From Nitrospirota bacterium (GTDB taxonomy: Bacteria; Nitrospirota; Thermodesulfovibrionia; Thermodesulfovibrionales; Magnetobacteriaceae): a stretch of 8,773 bases of DNA. Position numbers and translations under genes: made by a program. The DNA lies in the NCBI GenBank assembly GCA_015233485.1, contig JADFXO010000156.1:1-8773 (forward strand), given 5' to 3'. Shown here in pieces: positions 1 through 5,475 of this stretch (positions are counted from its first letter, which is position 1; the number at the start of each line of letters is the position of its first letter). The notes beneath the pieces were generated by a model. That model searched no databases, was not told the DNA's origin, and saw nothing but the letters and a program-made list of their open reading frames with translations.

Positions 1-1
1 A

Positions 2-763
2 AAGCAGGTACCCGACACCGCCGAGGTGAGGATAAACCCGGAGACAAACACGTTGATACGGGACGGTGTGCCAAGCATAATAAACCCCTATGACCTGCAC
101 GCCGTAGAGGCGGCCCTTTCGATTAAGGATTCGCTGGGCGCGGAGGTGACGGTGCTGACAATGGGGCCGCCACAGGCCGAAGTTGCGTTGAAAGAAACCG
201 TTGCGATGGGCGCCGACGATGCGGTATTATTAAGCGACAGGGTTTTTGCCGGGTCAGACACATGGGCAACCGCGCATACGTTGGCGGCGGCGATAAGATT
301 TATTGGCACCGACATAGTGCTATGCGGCAAACAGGCCATTGACGGCGATACCGCGCAAGTAGGGCCGGCTATCGCTGAATTTATGGACATTCCACATATC
401 TCATACGTCAGCAGCATAACATCCATATCTGATGATTCCATAACGGTGAGAAGACTGATGGACGAGGGCTACGACGTAGTGGAAGCGCCGCTTCCGGTCT
501 TGCTGACGGTAGTTAAGGAGTTAAATCAACCGAGGATGCCTTCATTAAAGGGAAAGATGCGGGCAAAGAAACTCGAAATCAAAAAGTTGACCCACAAAGA
601 ACTCTCTCTGGACGAGAACAATCTCGGCCTGAAAGGCTCTCCGACACGGGTAAAAAATATCTTCGCGCCAGAGGTGAAAAAAGACAGGATTGTCATCGGC
701 GGCTCACCGGAAGAACAAACCGATGAGCTGATTTCTATATTAAAGGCAGTTAAATGTATTTAA
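2..763 (+). CDS. etfB: Electron transfer flavoprotein, beta subunit (5' end outside window)
   Basis: Beta subunit of the heterodimeric ETF, a soluble FAD protein that carries electrons between dehydrogenases and other redox partners. The frame stays open to the left edge: codons from base 2 read KQVPDTAEV and then RINPETNT, which is the conserved EtfB N-terminus (usually M-x(5-6)-KQVPDT). The GTG at 26 is therefore an internal valine and not the start, and only about seven residues are missing. About 253 residues are visible, the normal family length. Recognisable blocks are the NPYDLHAVEAAL segment, the nucleotide-binding GKQAIDGDTAQVGP segment (about 326-367) and the MDEGYDVVEAPLPVLLTV block near the ETF-beta signature. 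The form DGDTAQVGP is what I recall from ETFs of the bifurcating type, rather than the mitochondrial form; this is family memory and not a test. etfA follows after 27 bases, so the two are almost certainly co-transcribed. Electron donor and acceptor cannot be told from here. Confidence 0.95.
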   Translation, partial: KQVPDTAEVRINPETNTLIRDGVPSIINPYDLHAVEAALSIKDSLGAEVTVLTMGPPQAEVALKETVAMGADDAVLLSDRVFAGSDTWATAHTLAAAIRFIGTDIVLCGKQAIDGDTAQVGPAIAEFMDIPHISYVSSITSISDDSITVRRLMDEGYDVVEAPLPVLLTVVKELNQPRMPSLKGKMRAKKLEIKKLTHKELSLDENNLGLKGSPTRVKNIFAPEVKKDRIVIGGSPEEQTDELISILKAVKCI

Positions 764-779
764 TAATGGTGCGCATCAT

Positions 780-785
780 AAGGAG
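780..785 (+). promoter_or_regulatory. Shine-Dalgarno of etfA
   Basis: AAGGAG lies 5 bases before the ATG at 791, inside the 27-base etfB-etfA gap. It supports the ATG as the start and so confirms that the ferredoxin-like cysteines belong to the EtfA protein. Confidence 0.75.
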
Positions 786-790
786 TAACC

Positions 791-2008
791 ATGCAGATTA
801 AGGTGGACAGGGAGCTATGCACGGGATGCCAGACATGTGTTTCCTCGTGCCCGTACGACGCGATAGCGATGTCTGAAGGGGAAAAAGCCTTTATAAATGA
901 GTACTGCCAGCTCTGCCGCGCGTGTATGAGCGCGTGTCCGGAGGGGGCAATTAAGGAATTCAATGACTCTTCCCCAAATATTAAGGATATTAAGGATATT
1001 AAGCAGGGAGATTTGTCCTCCTACAAGGGTGTGCTCGTGTTTGCGGAACAGAGGGACGGGCATATCGCCCATGTGGCGTTTGAGCTTCTTTCTGTGGGCA
1101 GGAGGCTTGCAGATACGCTTTCAGTTCCACTGAGTGCGGCGCTCTTTGGCGCTGTGGAAGCGGAGGCGGAGGAACTCATAAAATGGGGGGCGGATACGGT
1201 CTTCTTATGTGATGACGGTGCGCTCACGAGATTTAACGACGAACCCTATGCGGAGCTGCTGTCAAAGATAATAATTGAGCGCAAGCCGGAGATAGTCCTA
1301 GCCGGGGCAACCGCGGTGGGACGGTCATTTTTCCCTCGCGTGGCGGCACGCCTTCACGCGGGGCTGACGGCAGACTGCACGTCTCTGGAAATAGAAGAAG
1401 GGACGCGCAACCTCCTTGCCATCAGGCCGGCCTTCGGTGGGAATATCATGGCGACTATCATGTGCCCGGACACAAGGCCGCAGATGGCCACAGTACGCCC
1501 GAAGGTAATGAAAAAAGGCTCCTATGACTCCGCCAGAAAAGGGGAGATTATCAGGATAGAAAAACCGCATAAACAGTCGCGCACAAAGGTCGTGGATGTG
1601 GTAAAAGAGGATTCGTACTGTAATATAAGCCTGCAGGACGCCGAGGTGATTGTATCAGGGGGCCGTGGGCTTGGGAATGCGAAGGGATTTGAGATGCTCA
1701 GAGAACTTGCCGATCTGCTCAACGGCACACTTGGGGCGTCGAGGGCGGCGGTTGATGAGGGGTGGATTCAGTACGGCCACCAGGTCGGCCAAACAGGCAA
1801 AACAGTCTGCCCTAAGATTTATATAGCATGTGGAATATCGGGGGCTGTGCAGCACATGGTGGGAATGCAGTCGTCGGATATAATTATCGCGGTAAACAAA
1901 AACCCTGAGGCTCCGATATTTAATATAGCCAACTACGGCATCGTAGGCGACATCTATAAAATCATCCCGTTAGCGATAAAAAAGATAAAAAGGGACAGAG
2001 GCGTATGA
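791..2008 (+). CDS. etfA: Electron transfer flavoprotein, alpha subunit with N-terminal 2x[4Fe-4S] ferredoxin domain
   Basis: 405 residues, about 80 longer than a plain EtfA because of an N-terminal ferredoxin domain. Residues 1-55 hold two CxxCxxCxxxCP motifs (Cys10/13/16/20 and Cys39/42/45/49), the pattern for two [4Fe-4S] clusters. A short polar linker (about 58-72) follows, partly encoded by a 9-bp tandem repeat. The EtfA domain begins near VLVFAEQRDG. The C-terminal FAD domain contains SGGRGLGN and a full match to the ETF-alpha signature, IYIACGISGAVQH followed by GMQSS and IIIAVN. Ferredoxin-fused EtfA is known from the caffeyl-CoA reductase Etf (CarE) of Acetobacterium woodii and relatives in anaerobes, where the extra clusters pass electrons to or from ferredoxin. 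A ferredoxin-linked, possibly bifurcating role is inferred here, not shown. The last four bases overlap the fabD start (ATGA), which implies translational coupling. Confidence 0.95.
   Translation: MQIKVDRELCTGCQTCVSSCPYDAIAMSEGEKAFINEYCQLCRACMSACPEGAIKEFNDSSPNIKDIKDIKQGDLSSYKGVLVFAEQRDGHIAHVAFELLSVGRRLADTLSVPLSAALFGAVEAEAEELIKWGADTVFLCDDGALTRFNDEPYAELLSKIIIERKPEIVLAGATAVGRSFFPRVAARLHAGLTADCTSLEIEEGTRNLLAIRPAFGGNIMATIMCPDTRPQMATVRPKVMKKGSYDSARKGEIIRIEKPHKQSRTKVVDVVKEDSYCNISLQDAEVIVSGGRGLGNAKGFEMLRELADLLNGTLGASRAAVDEGWIQYGHQVGQTGKTVCPKIYIACGISGAVQHMVGMQSSDIIIAVNKNPEAPIFNIANYGIVGDIYKIIPLAIKKIKRDRGV
978..1004 (+). repeat. Three tandem copies of a 9-bp unit within etfA linker
   Basis: The unit ATATTAAGG occurs three times head to tail (978-986, 987-995, 996-1004). 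The third copy ends in C instead of G. Because the unit is a multiple of three it keeps the frame and encodes a repeated (N/D)IK tripeptide between the ferredoxin and EtfA domains. Copy-number change would alter linker length by three residues without a frameshift. Confidence 0.85.
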
Positions 2009-2937
2009 AGAGAACCGCGTTTGTTTTTCCCGGACAGGGTTCCCAGTCCGTAGGTATGGGGCTGGAGTTCTATGAAAAGTACGACGAGGTAAGGGCGGTT
2101 TATAAAGAGGCCTCAGACGCCCTTGGTTACGACATATCCGCCCTCTGTTTTAACGGCCCGAAAGAGGAGCTTAATAAGACCTTTCGCACACAGCCGTGTA
2201 TTTTAACTACGAGCATAGCCGCATTTACGGCGCTGCGGCATAATGGCATAAAACCGGATGTAGTGGCAGGGCATAGCCTCGGCGAATACTCCGCCTTGGT
2301 GGCGGCCGGCGTGCTGCAATTAAAGGATGCCGTTGTGCTTACCGAAAAAAGGGGACATTTTATGCAGGATGCAGTCCCCCAAGGGCAGGGCCTGATGGCC
2401 GCCATAATCGGATTACACAGAGAGGTAGTTGACAGGATTTGTGCGAACTCCACGTTGGGCTATGTCTCACCGGCAAACTATAACTGTCCGCAGCAGATAG
2501 TGATAGCGGGTGAGAGGCCGGCCGTAGAGGAGGCCATAAGGATTGCTAAGCAAGAAGGCGCAAGGCGTGCGGTTGCCCTTGCGGTAAGTGTGCCGTCCCA
2601 CTGTACACTGATGATGAGCGCCTCAGAGAAACTTGGCGCATATATGGAGACCATTTCATTTAATAAGCCTGAAATCCCTGTTGTCAATAACGCCGACGCC
2701 ATTGTGATGGGTACGGTAGAGAAGATAAAATCCTCGCTCGTCAGGCAGCTCAACAGCCCCCTGCTCTGGGAGGATTCGATAAGGACGATAGCCGGTATGG
2801 ATGTGGAGGTGTTTGTCGAAGTCGGGCCGGGCACCGTCCTTAGCGGCCTGATAAAACGCATTGATTCAAATGTGGCAATATACGGCGTAAACGACGGCGC
2901 CTCTTTGGAGCGCTTCATAAATATAATAAACGCCTGA
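2005..2937 (+). CDS. fabD: Malonyl-CoA:ACP transacylase
   Basis: Transfers malonyl from CoA to acyl carrier protein, the entry step to chain extension in type II fatty-acid synthesis in the cytoplasm. The 310 residues match the family length. Seen: FPGQGSQ at 8-14, the nucleophile elbow GHSLGEYSA with Ser91, an arginine in EKRGHFMQ (Arg116) that fits the one binding the malonyl carboxylate, VPSHC with the catalytic His199, and the C-terminal VEVGPGTVLSGL block. These line up within one or two residues of E. coli FabD (Ser92, Arg117, His201). The ATG overlaps the etfA stop by four bases, so translation is probably coupled. fabD usually sits with fabH, fabG and acpP; here it stands apart, between an ETF and ilvC. 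A trans-acting acyltransferase of a polyketide pathway is a remote alternative, and no synthase genes support it. Confidence 0.95.
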   Translation: MKRTAFVFPGQGSQSVGMGLEFYEKYDEVRAVYKEASDALGYDISALCFNGPKEELNKTFRTQPCILTTSIAAFTALRHNGIKPDVVAGHSLGEYSALVAAGVLQLKDAVVLTEKRGHFMQDAVPQGQGLMAAIIGLHREVVDRICANSTLGYVSPANYNCPQQIVIAGERPAVEEAIRIAKQEGARRAVALAVSVPSHCTLMMSASEKLGAYMETISFNKPEIPVVNNADAIVMGTVEKIKSSLVRQLNSPLLWEDSIRTIAGMDVEVFVEVGPGTVLSGLIKRIDSNVAIYGVNDGASLERFINIINA

Positions 2938-2953
2938 GAAGGCAGCTAACGAC

Positions 2954-2968
2954 GGAGGTTTTTTTTCT
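2954..2968 (+). promoter_or_regulatory. Shine-Dalgarno of ilvC with a T8 spacer
   Basis: GGAGG at 2954-2958 is separated from the ATG at 2969 by ten bases, of which 2959-2966 are eight consecutive T. The site clearly fixes the ilvC start. The homopolymer is prone to slippage, which would change the spacing and perhaps translation strength without touching the protein. Confidence 0.7.
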
Positions 2969-3985
2969 ATGATCAGGATTTACTACGACAAGGACGCAAA
3001 ATTAGACGTATTGAAGGGAAAGAAGATAGTCATCATGGGCTATGGCAGCCAGGGCCACGCCCACGCGAGTAATTTAAAGGAAAGCGGCATGGATGTGGCC
3101 ATAGGGATTCGAAAGGGCGGAAGTTGGAATAAGGCCGAAGAGGCGGGCTTTAAGGTCATGCTGCCGTCTGAGGCGGCAAAAATCGCCGACGTGATAATGA
3201 TCCTCCTGCCCGACGAGTATCAGGCCGATATCTACAATAACGAGATAGCCCCACACGTAAAGAAATCCGCATATGTAGCCTTTGCCCACGGTTTTAATAT
3301 TCACTTCGGGCAGATAGTGCCGAGGGCGGATGTAAACGTGTTCATGGCAGCCCCCAAAGGCCCCGGACATCTTGTCAGGAGCGAATACGTAAAGGGTGGC
3401 GGTGTGCCGTGCCTCATCGCTGTACATCAGAACCCGTCCGGAGATGCGAAGGATGTGGCGCTGGCATATGCCAGCGCAATCGGCGGTGGTAGGGCGGGTA
3501 TCATCGAGACTGACTTCAGAGAGGAGACCGAGACAGACCTCTTCGGAGAGCAGGCAGTCTTGTGCGGCGGCCTTACCGCGCTGATTCAGGCCGGGTTTGA
3601 GACCCTGACCGAGGCCGGCTATGCCCCTGAGATGGCATATTTTGAGTGTCTGCACGAGGTTAAACTCATCGTCGACCTGATATATGAAGGCGGCATTGCC
3701 AATATGCGCTACTCCATAAGCAACACCGCCCAGTACGGCGACATCACACGCGGGCCAAGGATTATTACCGAAGAAACAAAGAAAGAAATGAGGAGAATTC
3801 TCACGGAAATCCAATCAGGGGTTTTTGCCCGTGAGTGGATTTTAGAGTGCCGTGCCAACAAACCCGTATTCAATGCCCTGACGCGAAAGGGTGAGTCACA
3901 TCAGATAGAGGAAGTCGGCGGCAAACTCAGGGCCATGATGCCGTGGCTGAAAAAAGGTAAGCTCGTGGATAAATCTAAGGCCTAG
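2969..3985 (+). CDS. ilvC: Ketol-acid reductoisomerase, class I
   Basis: Converts 2-acetolactate and 2-aceto-2-hydroxybutyrate to dihydroxy acids in valine, leucine and isoleucine synthesis, using NAD(P)H and two Mg2+. The 338 residues fit the short class I form. The Rossmann domain carries GYGSQGHAHASNL (24-36). Conserved active-site residues are visible: His107 in AHGFNIH, Lys130 in APKGPGH, Asp190 and Glu194 in TDLFGEQ, Glu226 and Glu230 in YFECLHE, and Ser251 in YSISNT. The loop after the second Rossmann strand reads RKGGSWN (48-54), one residue shorter by my count than the common seven-residue loop, so NADPH preference should not be assumed. The start is fixed by GGAGG ten bases upstream. 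The gene lies 31 bases after fabD and 39 before the HPt gene. ilvB, ilvN and ilvD are not in the window, so the usual ilv cluster is not seen. Confidence 0.97.
   Translation: MIRIYYDKDAKLDVLKGKKIVIMGYGSQGHAHASNLKESGMDVAIGIRKGGSWNKAEEAGFKVMLPSEAAKIADVIMILLPDEYQADIYNNEIAPHVKKSAYVAFAHGFNIHFGQIVPRADVNVFMAAPKGPGHLVRSEYVKGGGVPCLIAVHQNPSGDAKDVALAYASAIGGGRAGIIETDFREETETDLFGEQAVLCGGLTALIQAGFETLTEAGYAPEMAYFECLHEVKLIVDLIYEGGIANMRYSISNTAQYGDITRGPRIITEETKKEMRRILTEIQSGVFAREWILECRANKPVFNALTRKGESHQIEEVGGKLRAMMPWLKKGKLVDKSKA
3458..3477. repeat. Perfect 20-bp palindrome inside ilvC
   Basis: GCGCTGGCAT is followed directly by its exact reverse complement ATGCCAGCGC, with no spacer. It lies within codons for ALAYASA in KARI, a segment that is often alanine-rich, so it may be a codon coincidence. 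The symmetry resembles a dimeric-protein binding site, but no function is shown. Confidence 0.5.
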
Positions 3986-4013
3986 TCCTGTTGGTGTGGC
4001 GCGGTAACTATCA

Positions 4014-4020
4014 GGGGAGG
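4014..4020 (+). promoter_or_regulatory. Shine-Dalgarno of the HPt gene
   Basis: GGGGAGG ends four bases before the ATG at 4025. It is a strong site and supports this start for the small HPt protein. Confidence 0.7.
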
Positions 4021-4024
4021 CACG

Positions 4025-4336
4025 ATGGCAGAGGAAACAGAAAAGATAATTGTCACTATTGACAGTGAGCTTTCCGGCCTGATCCCGGGCTATCTTATTA
4101 ACAGGCGCAGCGACATTGAAAAGGTGAGCGCTGCCCTCGATTCCGGGGAACTTGAGGCGATTCGTGCGATTGGACATCAGTTAAAAGGCTCTGGCGGTGG
4201 TTATGGATTTGATTTCATTACTAATACTGGGACGGCCATTGAACGCGGCGCGAAAGAAAAAAACTACGAGGAAATAAGAAGGCACATCGCCGCGCTCGGC
4301 GATTATCTTGACAGGCTGGAAATGGTTTACGATTAG
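4025..4336 (+). CDS. Stand-alone HPt (histidine phosphotransfer) domain protein
   Basis: Small cytoplasmic phosphotransfer protein of 103 residues, just long enough for one HPt helical bundle with no other domain. The key motif is IGHQLKGSGGGYGF with His51 as the predicted phospho-acceptor, followed by the Lys and small residues usual for HPt domains. The N-terminal stretch with LIPGYLINRRSDIEKV is typical of free-standing HPt proteins I recall from Desulfobacterota and Nitrospirota. A phosphorelay role is established for the family: it takes a phosphoryl group from one receiver aspartate and gives it to another, or acts as a sink. The response regulator that starts 8 bases after its stop is the obvious candidate partner. 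No sensor kinase is encoded in the window, so the input is unknown. Confidence 0.85.
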   Translation: MAEETEKIIVTIDSELSGLIPGYLINRRSDIEKVSAALDSGELEAIRAIGHQLKGSGGGYGFDFITNTGTAIERGAKEKNYEEIRRHIAALGDYLDRLEMVYD

Positions 4337-4342
4337 GGGGGG
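4336..4342 (+). promoter_or_regulatory. G7 tract joining the HPt stop and the regulator start
   Basis: Seven consecutive G begin at the last base of the HPt TAG stop and end two bases before the GTG start at 4345. It is the only purine-rich stretch that could serve as a ribosome-binding site for the regulator, and it is unusually close to the start. Translation may depend on ribosomes finishing the HPt gene. Confidence 0.45.
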
Positions 4343-4344
4343 CG

Positions 4345-5316
4345 GTGTCGATATTGATAGTCGAAGATTCAGAAGATACTTCGTTGCTTCTGAATCGGTT
4401 CTTAGAAAAAATGGGGTATAACAATGTACTGCTTGCGGGTTCTGCCGAAGAGGCAATTGACATTATAGGTCTGAGTAAAAAAGGCGGCACCGTAAACAAA
4501 GATATTGAGCTTATACTTATGGATATAGACCTGCCGGGTCTTGATGGTATCAGGGCGTGCCAAAAGCTAAAGTCTGACCTATGGTATAAGGATATACCCA
4601 TAATCATGTTAACGGCCGGCACAAGTGATATATCGCTTGAAGACGCCTTTAAGGCGGGGGCAATTGACTACATTGTAAAACCGGTAAAGATGCTGGAGCT
4701 GTGCGCCCGCATAGGGTCGGCGCTGGGTCTGAAACAGGAGATGGACAGGCGTAAGGCCAGTGAAAGAGAACTTGAGACATTGGCACGCCAGCTTAAGGAG
4801 GCCAACCGAATCCTCACCAATCTGTCTTACATAGACGGACTTACGGGGGTGGCTAACAGGAGATATTTTGATGAGTATTCCGGCCAGGAATGGAAGAAGG
4901 CCTTCAGAGAGCATAGTTTTATATCGGTGATAATAGTGGATATAGACTATTTTAAGCAGTTTAATGACACGGATGGACATCCCGCAGGCGATGAGTGTCT
5001 CAGGCTGGTGGCAGGGGCATTAAGCGACGCCCTGAGGCGCCCGGGAGATTTTATTGCGCGCTACGGCGGTGAGGAATTTGTCAGCATCCTTCCTAATACG
5101 ACATTGGACGGGGCGGCTATTATTGGCGAGACGATGCGCACAAACGTATGCGGTCTGAACATCAGGTTCGCCCAGTCAAAGACTACGACTGTAAGCATTG
5201 GGATTGCGGGAACGATCCCGGGTAAGTCTAAGACCATTCAATGGTTGATTTCCGAGGCCGGCCGCGCCCTTCACACGGCAAAAAAATCAGGCAAAAATCA
5301 GGTCAAGGTGTTTTAG
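4345..5316 (+). CDS. Response regulator with GGDEF domain, predicted diguanylate cyclase
   Basis: Predicted to make c-di-GMP from two GTP when its receiver is phosphorylated. The 323 residues have a PleD/WspR-like layout. The receiver (1-125) shows the acidic pair at Glu7-Asp8, the phospho-acceptor Asp60 in LMDIDLPG, Thr90 and Lys112. A helical, probably coiled linker (about 129-160) follows. The GGDEF domain (about 161-323) has DGLTGVANRR, DIDYFKQFND and the active-site GGEEF at 241-245. An RxxD inhibition site (Arg232 to Asp235) sits exactly five residues before GGEEF, so product feedback is expected. The start is GTG, chosen because the receiver begins SILIVEDSED straight after it; the next in-frame alternatives would cut into the first strand. 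It follows the HPt gene by 8 bases, so the two probably form a relay module. No EAL or HD-GYP domain is present. Confidence 0.93.
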   Translation: MSILIVEDSEDTSLLLNRFLEKMGYNNVLLAGSAEEAIDIIGLSKKGGTVNKDIELILMDIDLPGLDGIRACQKLKSDLWYKDIPIIMLTAGTSDISLEDAFKAGAIDYIVKPVKMLELCARIGSALGLKQEMDRRKASERELETLARQLKEANRILTNLSYIDGLTGVANRRYFDEYSGQEWKKAFREHSFISVIIVDIDYFKQFNDTDGHPAGDECLRLVAGALSDALRRPGDFIARYGGEEFVSILPNTTLDGAAIIGETMRTNVCGLNIRFAQSKTTTVSIGIAGTIPGKSKTIQWLISEAGRALHTAKKSGKNQVKVF

Positions 5317-5340
5317 TAAAGAAGTCTAAGGATTAAAGAC

Positions 5341-5361
5341 GAAGGGGGATAATCCCCCTTC
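5341..5361 (+). terminator. Strong hairpin after the GGDEF gene, terminator-like
   Basis: GAAGGGGGAT at 5341-5350 and ATCCCCCTTC at 5352-5361 are perfect reverse complements around one base; folded realistically, an 8-bp GC-rich stem with loop ATAAT. It lies 25 bases after the regulator stop, where a transcript end would be expected. There is no T-run after it (CACCCCG follows), so it may instead be a 3'-end stabiliser or part of a dispersed intergenic repeat. Confidence 0.45.
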
Positions 5362-5403
5362 ACCCCGTAATCACGTACATGTTTTAGCTGTTGAATTTGG
5401 GCT

Positions 5404-5448
5404 GCCGCCTGTTGGCGGCTTCGGTACTCCGTAGCGCTTGCGCCACGG
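5404..5448 (+). other. Two consecutive inverted repeats in the gatA leader
   Basis: GCCGCC (5404-5409), loop TGTT, GGCGGC (5414-5419) form a perfect 6-bp stem. Ten bases later CCGT-A-GCGC (5429-5437), TT, GCGC-C-ACGG (5440-5448) form a second stem with one A/C mismatch. Together with the hairpin at 5341-5361 they fill most of the 160-base gap before gatA. I recognise no known riboswitch or T-box. This may be a structured leader or a copy of a dispersed non-coding repeat. Confidence 0.45.
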
Positions 5449-5460
5449 GTAAGGAAACAC

Positions 5461-5466
5461 GGGAGG
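5461..5466 (+). promoter_or_regulatory. Shine-Dalgarno that fixes the TTG start of gatA
   Basis: GGGAGG lies nine bases before the TTG at 5476, an ideal spacing. The protein from that TTG, MELFRLTIAEA, matches the conserved GatA N-terminus, and no ATG or GTG serves this position. Confidence 0.8.
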
Positions 5467-5475
5467 TATTTTTAT

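Noticed and set aside
26..28. GTG at 26 as the start of etfB
   Set aside because: The frame stays open to the left edge and reads the conserved KQVPDTAEV of EtfB, so the true start lies outside the window.
2478..2918. 146-codon minus-strand open frame within fabD
   Set aside because: Serine- and threonine-rich translation typical of an antisense shadow, with fabD intact on the other strand.
2931..2966. Possible intrinsic terminator between fabD and ilvC (GCCT/AGGC stem then T8)
   Set aside because: The stem is only 4 bp and ends about 14 bases before the T run, with the ilvC ribosome-binding site between them.
3074..3814. 246-codon open frame on the minus strand
   Set aside because: It lies wholly inside ilvC, has no recognisable motif and no sensible context; it is an antisense shadow of a strongly conserved gene.
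5362..5475. Sigma-70 promoter for gatA
   Set aside because: TTGAAT near 5391 has no convincing -10 box at proper spacing, so I do not call a promoter.
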